Of a DNA stretch of 64,000 nucleotides, positions 24,358 to 33,185 are shown piece after piece. The stretch is from positions 62,001 to 126,000 of the forward strand of contig NZ_DAMACX010000002.1 of NCBI RefSeq assembly GCF_031998825.1, written 5' to 3'. The position numbers and the translations under genes were made by a program. Source of the DNA: Pseudescherichia sp031998825 (GTDB lineage: Bacteria; Pseudomonadota; Gammaproteobacteria; Enterobacterales; Enterobacteriaceae). The number at the start of each line of letters is the position of its first letter. Positions within the stretch are counted from its first letter, which is position 1. The notes under the pieces were generated by a model. That model did not search any database, was not told the origin of the DNA, and was given only the letters and a program-made list of their open reading frames with translations.

Positions 24358-27300
24358 GCGAGAAACTCTCTGCCGCCGGACAGCTGATGAATGGGGACGT
24401 TTTTACCTTAACCGACGACATTATCTTCACGCCGCTGGCCCAGGAGGGCTGCATCGCCTGGACGCTGTGCCATCCGCTGCATTCGGGCGAGAGCTTTATT
24501 CTGGCCAGCGCCGCCAGCGATGAGGCAGAGTTTCAGGCGACCCGGCTGCTCAAAAATGAGTTCGCCCTGCGGATGCAGCTTTCCGGCATCTGGGCGGTAA
24601 GGCCGATAAGCTCCACCAGCCACCACGGTCGCTATGCCCTGGTCTATGCGCCGTTTCCCTTCAGAACGCTGGCGCAATCCACCCGCCTGCGGGTAAGCAA
24701 TATCGCTGACTTTCTGGCAATGGCGTTAAGCCTCTGCACGCCGCTGCGGCAGATGCATGCCCAGGGGCTGGTTCACTGCGATATCAAACCCGGCAACTTT
24801 TTTATCGATCCCGGTGGCGCCTACCGGCTGGCCGGATTCGGATTGACCACCGGCTCGTCAGAGGCCGCCAGCCAGGCGAGTCTGACGGTATCGGGCGGTA
24901 CCCTGGCCTATATGTCGCCGGAACACACCGCCCGCACCCGCGATAAGGTAGACAGCCGCAGCGATCTCTACAGTCTGGGCATCGTGCTCTATGAGCTACT
25001 GACCGGCGCGCTGCCCTTTGATCTGAGTGAAGGCGGGCAGGCGGAGTGGGCGCATCACCATATCGCCTCCGCTCCCCGGCCCCTGCACCAGGTTCGCACC
25101 TCTGTGCCGGGAATGCTCTCGGCAATCGTACTGCGACTGCTGGAGAAATCCCCGGCGAATCGATACCAGACGGTGGAAGGGCTGGTCGCCGATCTGCGCC
25201 GCTGCCAGGCGAACCTGACAGAAGAGGGTGATATCGCGCCGTTTACCCCTGGCTTGCAGGATCGCCTGCCCGCACGCTTTTTGCCGGATAACCTCTACCT
25301 GGCCCATCCTCAGCAGCAACAGCTGCTGACGGCGTTCGACCAGGTTATGGAGAGCGGTAGCCATTCGCTGGTAGTGATTAGCGGGCCGCTCGGCAGCGGC
25401 AAGTCATCGCTTATCGCCTCGGCCCTGAAAACGCTCCAGAATCGACCGGTGCTGCTTGCGGTCAGCAAAGCCGACCAGTATTCGGCGGTGGTGCCCTATA
25501 CCGTTATCGCCTCGGCCTTTCGCTCTTTAACGCTCTACCTGCTGGGACTGGGCGCAGACGACGTCGCGCACTGGAAGCGGCGGCTGACCCGGGCGCTGGG
25601 CAGCTACGCGGTGCTGGCCGTCAAGCTGGTGCCGGAGCTGGGCCTGCTGCTGGACAACCGCGCGCTCACCGTGGGCGATCTGGGCTCCACCGATGCCCGG
25701 GCACGTTTTAACCAGATGGCTTCCCGGCTGGTGGAGGCATTCGCCACGGCGGAGTGCCCGCTGGTGTTGTTGATTGATGATATTCACTGGATAGACCAGG
25801 CCAGCCTGCAGCTTCTGGAGTACCTGACCAGCGCCAGCGGCGCGCTACCGCTGCTTATGGTGGTCGCCCACTCTGATACCGACGCCTTTCCCGACGGCAG
25901 CGGGCAACCACTGCTAAAAACGCTGCGCGCCGACGCGCGTCATCTGGTCGATATCCGGCCGGAGCCGCTGAGCGTGAAAGCCGTGTCGCGCTGGCTGGCG
26001 GAGATTTTTCAGACCCGGACGGCGGGTTTACACGAGCTGGCAACGCTAATTCATGAAAAAACCGGCGGCAATCCGTTGTTTACCCATGAATTTTTCCAGC
26101 GCATCGTTAAAGACGGGCTTATCAGCCATAACAAAAAGCAGGGGAAGTGGTATTACGATCTGCCGGCTATTCGGGCGCGAAACTACACCGAAAACGTGGC
26201 AAGCCTGGTGCTGCTGCAGCTGGCAGAGATGCCCCAGCAGGCCCGCAGGCTGCTGGGCTGCCTCGCCTGCGTGGGGGGAACGGGCAAGCCTGCATTGCTG
26301 AGCCAGATGCAGGAGATCGCCCCGGAACACCTTCATGAGCAGCTGCAACCCGCCATTTCCGCCCGGCTGATTAATCTTGCAGGCGATGAATATACCTTTA
26401 CTCACGACCGGGTACACAAGGCGGCGCGGGCGCTGCTTAAACCTGACGAAATCAGCCAGCTTAATGTCTCTGCGGCACGCCTGTTCACCGCCGCGGCGGG
26501 CCAGAGCGACAGCAGCGATCGGCTGTTTCTGGCGGTTCACCATATTACCTCGGCCATTAACGTCATTCGCTTTTCGCCGGAGCGGGACAGCTACCGCACG
26601 ATCTGCCGTCTCGCCGCACAGCGGGCCAAAAACACCGGCGATTACGCCTCTGCCGTACGCTATCTGCGGACGGCGAAGCTGTTAAAAGAGCAGGCGCTGC
26701 GCAAAGAGGCGGATGAGGATTTCCAGCTCGATTTCGACGAGGCGGAGTGTGAGTTTTTGCAGGGCAATCTCCCATCTGCGCTGGCGCTCTGCCAGGGGTT
26801 GATGCACGCCTCGCGCCCGCAGCAAAAAGCGGTGGCCGCCTGCATGATGGCGGAGATCTATATGCGCCAGTCTGATATGCCACTGGCGCTGGAGACGGCC
26901 CTGTCCAGCCTTGCCGCCTTTGGCGTCGACCTCAGTCGCCACCCCAATGCCCGCGACTGCGACGAGGCGTGGCGGTCGATAGAATCCCGGGTTGGCGGCG
27001 ATCCGCTCGCCGCCTTCCAGACGCTTGCGCTGACGGAAGATCGGGAGGCGGAGGCGATCATGAGCCTGATGATCAGCGCCAGCATGTTTGCCGCCTTCGC
27101 CTGTCCGCGGCTGCACTTTTTACTGCTCTGCAAAATCATCCACATGACGCTGGATCGGGGATTATGCGGTGCCTCAACGACGGCGTTTGCCTGGTATGGC
27201 GTGCTGATTGGCCGCCGCTACAACGAGTATAAAAACGGCTATATCTGGAGCCAGCTCGCGCATGAGCTGGTGATGCAGCACGGCTTTAACAATTTTAAGG

Positions 27301-29933
27301 GGCGCACGCTGCTGGCGGTTGACCTTGCAACCTCCTGGGTGAAGCCGATCGGATCGGCAATCGAGAGCGCCAAAACCTGCTTTACGGCCTCGGTCGACCA
27401 CGGCGATCTCACCGCCGCCTGTTTTATCATTCGCCATCAGACCATGAATTTTCTCACCCGCGGCGACCATCTGGACGGCGTGCTGACCACCATTGAGCGC
27501 GGCCTGGGCTTTATTCGCAAGCTGCGCTTCCCGGATGTCGAGATCCTGCTGCTCCTCCAGCGGCTGTACGTTAATCACCTGCGCAACGCGTCGGGAAGCT
27601 TTACCGGCGCGGACGTTTTCCCTGAGTCGCTGATCGCCGACGAGGCCGCACGCGGCCATCAGCACATTCCTCTGACGCTGTTCTGGTTCTGGCTCTATCG
27701 CGGCATGGCGCATTTTATGGCGGGGGAGTACGCAGAGGCGTCCCGCTGCCTGGCGAGGGCCGCGCCGGTAGTCGACAGCGTGCCGGGGTATATCCATCTG
27801 CTCGATTACCATTTTTACAGCGCGCTTTCGCTGACGCTCTCCCTGACGCCGGAGACCGCGACCGCCGCACAGCGGGAAAAGGTACGAGGCCATCACGGTC
27901 AGATCCTACTGTGGGCGCGCCACAATCCGGCGACCTTTGCCGATAAAGAGGCGTTGATAGGGGCAGAGCTGGCGCGCCTGGAGCAGAAAAACGACGTCGC
28001 CATCGCCCAGTATGAGCGGGCGATTAAGCTCTCGGGCGACGCGGAGTTTCATCACATTCATGGCCTGGCCTGCGAGCTGGCCGGCGGCTTTGCCAAAGCG
28101 GCGGGTTTTCAGGTGGCCTCCGAAGCCTATTTCCGCGGGGCATTTTCTGCCTGGCGGCGGTGGGGGGCGATGGCGAAGCTGCGCCAGCTTGAACGCCACT
28201 ATCCGCACCTCTCGCCATCCGGACAGAGCACACCCTACGACACCATCGCTTTTGCACAGAATGAGGTCATTCACGATCTGGAGAGCGTACTTAGAGCAGT
28301 TCGTGCCATGACGGAGGAGATCGACCTCGACCGGTTAATGCAGACGCTGATGACCCTGCTGCTTGAGCGGGCAGGTGCCCAGCGCGGTCTGCTTATTCGC
28401 ATTCTTGATAACAACGTGCTGGAAACGCAGGCCTGCGCGGAGACCTCCTCGGACGGCGTGAAGGTGCGGCTGGTTAAAGAGCGGCCTTCTGCAACCGATA
28501 TGCCGCTGTCGATTCTCTCGGCGGTGATGCGCACCGGGCAGGAGATCCGCACCGGCAAGCCGGAGATCTTCAGTCCGTTCAGCCAGGACGCCTATCTGGT
28601 CACCTCCGGCGCGGCGGTGATGTGCGTTCCAATGTATAAACAGGCCAAAATGGTCGGCGTGCTCTATCTGGAAAACCGCGTCATGCCGGAGATCTTCACC
28701 GCCGAGCATTCGCGCATCGTCAGGATGCTGGCGGCACAGGCGGCGGTATCGCTGGAAACGGCGCGCCTGTACGCCGAACTGCTGGAGGAGAACGTCCAGC
28801 GGCGGCGGGTCGAGAAAGAGCTGCGCGCCAGCCAGACCTCCCTGATGCTCGGGGAGCGCATCAGCAACACCGGCACCTGGCGCTGGGATATCGATCAGGA
28901 CCTGATGTTTGTCTCTGATGAATATGCGCGGATCCTCGGTCTGCCGGACCGACAGCGCACTCTCTCTATGGCGGATTTCCTGACGCTGGTGAATCCGGAG
29001 GATTATCAGCGCATCAGCGGGCTGGTCACCGAAAGCGTACGTAACGGTGTCTCAATGCGCGCCGAGTTCCGAGTGTTCCGCCCGGACGGCGAGTGCCGCT
29101 ACATTCTGGGGGTGGGCAACCCGGTGGGGGATGAGCCCAGCGTTGCGGAGTATTTCGGCGTGATCACGGATATTACCGCCCGCCGCCAGTCGGAGGATGC
29201 CGTTCGCGTGGCGCAGGCCGATCTTGCCCGCGTCTCCCGCGCGACCACGGTCGGCCAGCTGACGGCCTCTATCGCCCATGAGATAAACCAGCCGCTGATG
29301 TCGATCGTGGCCAATGCGGGTGCCAGCCTGCGCTGGATCAGCCGTGAGCCAGCCATGCTCAGCCATGCACGCACCAGCCTTGAGGAGATCATCAGCGAGG
29401 GTGAGCGCGCCGGGAATATCATTCGCGGATTACAGGCGCTGACGCGCAATCAGACCTCAAGCCGCTCGCGGGTGAATCTGCATCATCTTGTCCATCACAT
29501 TGTGGCGCTCTCACGCAGCGAGCTGGAGCGGCAGCAAATCGCGCTCCACTACCAGCTGAAGGCCCAGGATGCGTTTATCTTCGGCGACAGCGTACAAATC
29601 CAGCAGGTGCTGCTCAACCTCATCGTCAATGCGATTGATGCCATGGCCGGGGTGCATGACCGCCAGCTGACCCTGACCGTAAGCTCGCAGAACCCGGAGC
29701 CGGGTATCATCCGCCTTGACGTTACCGATACCGGAATTGGCCTGAGCGGAGAGGTGCAGGCGCGGCTGTTTGACTCCTTCTACACCACTAAAGAGCAGGG
29801 GATGGGGATGGGGCTGAGCATCAGCCAGAGTATTATTGAACGCCATGCGGGACGGCTGCAAGCGGCCTCAGGCGAGCGTCACGGCAGCCGATTCTGGTTT
29901 ACCCTGCCAGTGCATGACGGGCAGGGCGAATAG
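24354..29933 (+). CDS. Giant multi-domain sensor kinase (kinase-like/AAA/TPR/GAF/PAS/histidine kinase)
   Basis: The 1859-residue protein has this order: an N-terminal Ser/Thr-kinase-like domain (about 15-285), an AAA ATPase with Walker A GPLGSGKSS (about 344-352) and Walker B VLLIDDIHWID (about 471-481), a long helical repeat region to about 1300, GAF (about 1325-1480), PAS (about 1500-1620), then HisKA with the phosphoacceptor His at 1642 (SIAHEINQPL) and HATPase with NLIVNAIDAM, DTGIGL and GMGMGLSIS. The kinase-like domain keeps HCDIKPGN but has Gly in place of the DFG Asp (GFGLTT, 161-163) and no visible VAIK lysine. Such trifunctional kinases are known in soil proteobacteria. It probably reads the pathway compound and signals to the receiver upstream and the FixJ-type regulator. 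Confidence 0.92.
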   Translation: MSEKLSAAGQLMNGDVFTLTDDIIFTPLAQEGCIAWTLCHPLHSGESFILASAASDEAEFQATRLLKNEFALRMQLSGIWAVRPISSTSHHGRYALVYAPFPFRTLAQSTRLRVSNIADFLAMALSLCTPLRQMHAQGLVHCDIKPGNFFIDPGGAYRLAGFGLTTGSSEAASQASLTVSGGTLAYMSPEHTARTRDKVDSRSDLYSLGIVLYELLTGALPFDLSEGGQAEWAHHHIASAPRPLHQVRTSVPGMLSAIVLRLLEKSPANRYQTVEGLVADLRRCQANLTEEGDIAPFTPGLQDRLPARFLPDNLYLAHPQQQQLLTAFDQVMESGSHSLVVISGPLGSGKSSLIASALKTLQNRPVLLAVSKADQYSAVVPYTVIASAFRSLTLYLLGLGADDVAHWKRRLTRALGSYAVLAVKLVPELGLLLDNRALTVGDLGSTDARARFNQMASRLVEAFATAECPLVLLIDDIHWIDQASLQLLEYLTSASGALPLLMVVAHSDTDAFPDGSGQPLLKTLRADARHLVDIRPEPLSVKAVSRWLAEIFQTRTAGLHELATLIHEKTGGNPLFTHEFFQRIVKDGLISHNKKQGKWYYDLPAIRARNYTENVASLVLLQLAEMPQQARRLLGCLACVGGTGKPALLSQMQEIAPEHLHEQLQPAISARLINLAGDEYTFTHDRVHKAARALLKPDEISQLNVSAARLFTAAAGQSDSSDRLFLAVHHITSAINVIRFSPERDSYRTICRLAAQRAKNTGDYASAVRYLRTAKLLKEQALRKEADEDFQLDFDEAECEFLQGNLPSALALCQGLMHASRPQQKAVAACMMAEIYMRQSDMPLALETALSSLAAFGVDLSRHPNARDCDEAWRSIESRVGGDPLAAFQTLALTEDREAEAIMSLMISASMFAAFACPRLHFLLLCKIIHMTLDRGLCGASTTAFAWYGVLIGRRYNEYKNGYIWSQLAHELVMQHGFNNFKGRTLLAVDLATSWVKPIGSAIESAKTCFTASVDHGDLTAACFIIRHQTMNFLTRGDHLDGVLTTIERGLGFIRKLRFPDVEILLLLQRLYVNHLRNASGSFTGADVFPESLIADEAARGHQHIPLTLFWFWLYRGMAHFMAGEYAEASRCLARAAPVVDSVPGYIHLLDYHFYSALSLTLSLTPETATAAQREKVRGHHGQILLWARHNPATFADKEALIGAELARLEQKNDVAIAQYERAIKLSGDAEFHHIHGLACELAGGFAKAAGFQVASEAYFRGAFSAWRRWGAMAKLRQLERHYPHLSPSGQSTPYDTIAFAQNEVIHDLESVLRAVRAMTEEIDLDRLMQTLMTLLLERAGAQRGLLIRILDNNVLETQACAETSSDGVKVRLVKERPSATDMPLSILSAVMRTGQEIRTGKPEIFSPFSQDAYLVTSGAAVMCVPMYKQAKMVGVLYLENRVMPEIFTAEHSRIVRMLAAQAAVSLETARLYAELLEENVQRRRVEKELRASQTSLMLGERISNTGTWRWDIDQDLMFVSDEYARILGLPDRQRTLSMADFLTLVNPEDYQRISGLVTESVRNGVSMRAEFRVFRPDGECRYILGVGNPVGDEPSVAEYFGVITDITARRQSEDAVRVAQADLARVSRATTVGQLTASIAHEINQPLMSIVANAGASLRWISREPAMLSHARTSLEEIISEGERAGNIIRGLQALTRNQTSSRSRVNLHHLVHHIVALSRSELERQQIALHYQLKAQDAFIFGDSVQIQQVLLNLIVNAIDAMAGVHDRQLTLTVSSQNPEPGIIRLDVTDTGIGLSGEVQARLFDSFYTTKEQGMGMGLSISQSIIERHAGRLQAASGERHGSRFWFTLPVHDGQGE

Positions 29934-29936
29934 CCG

Positions 29937-30341
29937 TCAGGAGGAGGGGGCGAGCTGCGATAAGCGGTTACGCAGTTCGCCATGCGCCATCGCGACCTCG
30001 GTCGACTCCTGAAGGGCATCGAGATATTTCTGCCGAAACTCACTGCTGTTTTCCGCGCCCAGCAGGCTGGCGAGCGTTTTACGCACGCTCTGCACCGCCG
30101 CGTCATCTACCGGCTGCTCTTTATCGTCCAAACGCTCGTCAATCTCGACCAGCACCTCGGAGATCTGCCGTAGCCAGGCAAACTGCGGGTGACTGGTCAA
30201 CAGCTGCAGGTGCTCAAACGCGTTGCCAGGATCGCCAAAACGTTTGGTTTCCAGATCGACCAGCGTTTTATGCACTTTTCTCAGGGCGGATGAGAGGGTC
30301 TTAAGCTGCGTACGAGACTCAGTAGCGGGATGATGGGTCAT
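29937..30341 (-). CDS. Conserved hypothetical protein (134 aa)
   Basis: The helical, charged 134-residue protein (MTHHPATESRTQLKTLSSAL onward) has no signal peptide, membrane segment or recognisable motif. It starts behind GGAG and is transcribed towards the kinase gene, stopping three bases after its end. It is downstream of and co-directional with the FixJ-type regulator gene (49 bases between), so the two may share a message. I do not recognise the family. Confidence 0.7.
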   Translation of the reverse strand: MTHHPATESRTQLKTLSSALRKVHKTLVDLETKRFGDPGNAFEHLQLLTSHPQFAWLRQISEVLVEIDERLDDKEQPVDDAAVQSVRKTLASLLGAENSSEFRQKYLDALQESTEVAMAHGELRNRLSQLAPSS

Positions 30342-30390
30342 CGGTTTCTCCAGGAGGCTTTAACGTTAACAAAAGGCCGCAGCACAATGG

Positions 30391-31011
30391 CTAGCGGCTT
30401 TGCGATTTCACGATATTGAGACGCTCCGCGCAGCGGACCAGATCCGCCAGCGAGCGCACTTCCATCTTTTCCATTACCCGTTTTTTATGCACTTTGGCGG
30501 TGATCTCACTGACGCCCATGGCGGTAGCGATCTGCTTGTTCAGCAGGCCGCCAATGGCTAACTGGAACACCTCTTTCTCCCGTGGGGTCAGCGACTCATA
30601 GCGGCTGGTCAGCGTCTGGATCTCCTGCGACGCACCCATGTTTTTTTCCGCCAGCGCCAGCGCATCCGCCACGGCCTTGAGCAGCAACCCTGGGACGGCG
30701 GGCTTGGTCATAAACTCATAGGCCCCGGCCTTCATCGCCTTCACGGACAGCGGAATGGTGCCGAACCCGGTAAGAAAGATGACGGGAATAAGATAGCCAA
30801 GCTTGGTCAGCGATTCGGTGACGTCAAAACCGTCGGCATCCGGCATGTTCATATCGAGGATAAGACAGCCTGGCTCCGGCCGGAACGCATGAGAGAGAAA
30901 GGCTTTCGCTGAGGGAAAGTCTGCAACCCGATAATCCTCTGCCATTAACAACCTGACCAGAGATTGCCTTACCGAATTATCATCATCTACTACATAAACA
31001 ATAGGATCCAT
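30391..31011 (-). CDS. FixJ/NarL-type response regulator
   Basis: The 206-residue protein has an N-terminal receiver (VVDDDNSVR; phosphoacceptor in CLILDMNMPD at about 53; FLTGFG; FMTKP) and a C-terminal LuxR-type helix-turn-helix (SLTPREKEVFQLAIGG, then NKQIATAMGVSEITAKVHKK). The TGFG-type receiver with a short linker is the FixJ/TtrR pattern. It is the only DNA-binding regulator of the 17.7-31 kb locus and is the natural output of the 1859-residue kinase. Candidate targets are the paired palindromes between the divergent operons. Confidence 0.92.
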   Translation of the reverse strand: MDPIVYVVDDDNSVRQSLVRLLMAEDYRVADFPSAKAFLSHAFRPEPGCLILDMNMPDADGFDVTESLTKLGYLIPVIFLTGFGTIPLSVKAMKAGAYEFMTKPAVPGLLLKAVADALALAEKNMGASQEIQTLTSRYESLTPREKEVFQLAIGGLLNKQIATAMGVSEITAKVHKKRVMEKMEVRSLADLVRCAERLNIVKSQSR

Positions 31012-31436
31012 GAGTAGTCCTTGCCATCAACGTGTATGCATGTATCTAAACTGGTTATTAAGAAAGCATATAACGATTTTGTTGTCTTATATAACAGAGA
31101 CATACAACTCACGTTTACCAAATAATAACCGGATAGTAACACAATAATTCTCATTATCATCTTGAAAATAGGAAGAATGGGTGAGATTGATTAAAGTATT
31201 GACAAATAAAGAGTAATCTATGATCGACTGCTGTTCTGTGCGCTTGACTGATACCGTACAGACCCTTGCCAGGGAGGCAGGGTGGCGGAGTCTAATAAGT
31301 AAGCGATTAAATTTTAAGGAGAAAAATTTACATACGCGTTAAGGCGTTGATAAATATTGCTTTTTATTATTGATAATTAGATAAGCGACGAGAAGCTTTT
31401 ACGTATGCCACTTGATCACGACATCATATAAATCTA
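31012..31436. other. Intergenic region upstream of the regulator gene and umuD
   Basis: This AT-rich stretch holds the promoter of the FixJ-type gene (minus) and reaches the SOS box of umuD. A Fur-like match lies at 31140-31158. A 40-codon ATG frame at about 31220 has no convincing ribosome site and is not called. Confidence 0.45.
31140..31158 (-). promoter_or_regulatory. Fur-box-like sequence
   Basis: On the minus strand GATAATGAGAATTATTGTG matches the 19-base Fur consensus at about 15 positions. It lies about 130 bases before the FixJ-type regulator start. No iron genes are nearby, so this may be chance in AT-rich DNA. Confidence 0.3.
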
Positions 31437-31452
31437 CTGTATAAATACACAG
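31437..31452 (+). promoter_or_regulatory. LexA (SOS) box of umuDC
   Basis: CTGTATAAATACACAG fits the LexA consensus CTGT-N8-ACAG perfectly and is flanked by TA on both sides. It lies 27 bases before the umuD start, the expected position for SOS repression. Confidence 0.95.
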
Positions 31453-31478
31453 TAACTTATTATAATAAGGTGACGTCC

Positions 31479-31904
31479 GTGAGTTTAACATTTTATAAGC
31501 CCGCTGAGCTGCGCGAAATTCTCGCGTTTCCTCTCTTTGGCGATCTGGTGCCGTGCGGTTTTCCCTCACCGGCGCAGGACTATGTGGAACAGAGTCTCGA
31601 CTTAAACGAATTAATGATCCACCACCCCAACGCGACCTATTTCGTTAAGGCGGCGGGGGACTCGATGATCGATGGCGGCATCAACGATGGCGACCTGCTG
31701 GTGGTCGATAGCGCCCGTACTGCCGCCCATGGCGATATTGTTATCGCCGCCGTTGACGGCGAATTTACCGTTAAAGAGCTTCAGCTTCGCCCCGTTGTCC
31801 AGCTTAATCCCCGCAATCCCCGCTATACGCCCATCCGCATCGGCAGTGAAGAAGCGCTCGAAATCTTCGGTGTCGTCACGCACATAATTAAATTCACGTG
31901 CTGA
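31479..31904 (+). CDS. umuD: UmuD, SOS-regulated subunit of DNA polymerase V
   Basis: The start is taken as GTG 31479 (MSLTFYKPAELREI), with AAGG ten bases upstream and a length (141 aa) like E. coli UmuD; a GTG nine bases earlier is possible but overlaps the ribosome site. The self-cleavage site Cys-Gly is seen in PCGFPSP, the catalytic Ser in GDSMIDGG and the Lys in FTVKELQL. RecA filaments stimulate cleavage to UmuD', which joins UmuC as translesion polymerase V. A LexA box precedes it and umuC follows after three bases. Confidence 0.96.
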   Translation: MSLTFYKPAELREILAFPLFGDLVPCGFPSPAQDYVEQSLDLNELMIHHPNATYFVKAAGDSMIDGGINDGDLLVVDSARTAAHGDIVIAAVDGEFTVKELQLRPVVQLNPRNPRYTPIRIGSEEALEIFGVVTHIIKFTC

Positions 31905-31907
31905 ATC

Positions 31908-33185
31908 ATGTTCGCCCTGGTGGATGTGAACTCATTCTATGCCAGCTGTGAAACGGTCTTCAGGCCCGATCTGCAAGGCAAGCCCGTGGTGGTGCTCAGC
32001 AATAATGACGGCTGCGTGATCGCCCTCAGCGCCGAAGCGAAAAAGCTGGGCATTACTATGGGCGCGCCGTTCTTCAAGCAGCGCGATCTATTTCGCGCCC
32101 ACCGCGTCACCTGCTTTAGCAGCAACTATGAGCTGTACGCCGACATGAGCCGCCGCGTCATGGGCACATTAGAGATGCTCTGCCCGCGCGTAGACATCTA
32201 CTCCATTGACGAAGCGTTCTGCGATCTCGCCGGGGTGCGTAACTGCCGCGTGCTGGAGGAGTTTGGCCAGGAGATTCGTAACACGCTGTGGCGTGATACC
32301 CATCTGAGAGTCGGGGTGGGGATTGCGCAGACCAAGACGCTGGCCAAGCTGGCTAACTATGCTGCCAAGCGCTGGCCGCAGCTGGGCGGCGTGGTGGAGC
32401 TCTCTAACGTCGATCGCCAGCGGCGGCTGATGGCGAAGCTCCCGGTCGAGGAAGTATGGGGCATTGGGCGACGCCTCGCGAAAGCGCTGGATGCACTGGG
32501 GATCAAAACCGTGCTTCAGCTTGCCGATAGCGATATTCATTTTATCAGAAAACAGTTCAGCGTGGTGATGGAGCGCACGGTGCGCGAGCTGCGGGGCGAG
32601 TCCTGCCTGGCGTTCGATGAGTTTGTTCCCGCGAAGCAGGAGATTGTTTGCAGCCGCAGCTTTGGCGAGCGTACCGCGGACTATGAGTCGGTCAGGCAGG
32701 CCGTCTGCACCTACGCCTCGCGGGCGGCGGCCAGGCTGCGCGGCCAGCATCAATACTGCCGCTTCATCTCAGCCTTTGTGAAAACCTCACCCTTTGCTCC
32801 AGGAGAGCCTTACTACGGTAACAGCGCGATGGTAAAGCTGCTGACGCCCACCCAGGACAGCCGGGATATTATCCATGCCGCGACACGCTGTCTGGACACT
32901 ATCTGGCGCGAGGGGCATCGCTATCAGAAGGCGGGCGTCATGCTCGGGGATTTCTACAGCCAGGGGGTGGCGCAGCTCGATCTTTTTGACGCCAACGCAC
33001 CGCGTCCCGGCAGCGAGGCGCTGATGGCGGTGCTGGACGAGCTGAACAAAAAACGCGGGCAGGGGACGCTCTATTTTGCCGGGCAGGGGATCCAGCAGGC
33101 GTGGCAGATGAAGCGCGAAATGCTCTCGCCGCGCTACACCACACGATGGTCAGATCTGCCGATTGTAAATGTTGGTCATTCGTGA
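31908..33185 (+). CDS. umuC: UmuC, catalytic subunit of DNA polymerase V (altered C-terminus)
   Basis: The 425-residue Y-family polymerase has the palm motifs FALVDVNSFYASCE and YSIDEAFCDL, helix-hairpin-helix GIGRRLAKAL and the little finger domain. It should carry out error-prone synthesis across lesions during SOS. The protein matches E. coli UmuC to TTRWSDL near its end, then reads PIVNVGHS instead of the expected few residues. Those final codons overlap, on the opposite strand, the last codons of the helicase gene ending at 33150. The tail therefore looks rewritten by the insertion of foreign DNA; activity is probably kept. Confidence 0.95.
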   Translation: MFALVDVNSFYASCETVFRPDLQGKPVVVLSNNDGCVIALSAEAKKLGITMGAPFFKQRDLFRAHRVTCFSSNYELYADMSRRVMGTLEMLCPRVDIYSIDEAFCDLAGVRNCRVLEEFGQEIRNTLWRDTHLRVGVGIAQTKTLAKLANYAAKRWPQLGGVVELSNVDRQRRLMAKLPVEEVWGIGRRLAKALDALGIKTVLQLADSDIHFIRKQFSVVMERTVRELRGESCLAFDEFVPAKQEIVCSRSFGERTADYESVRQAVCTYASRAAARLRGQHQYCRFISAFVKTSPFAPGEPYYGNSAMVKLLTPTQDSRDIIHAATRCLDTIWREGHRYQKAGVMLGDFYSQGVAQLDLFDANAPRPGSEALMAVLDELNKKRGQGTLYFAGQGIQQAWQMKREMLSPRYTTRWSDLPIVNVGHS

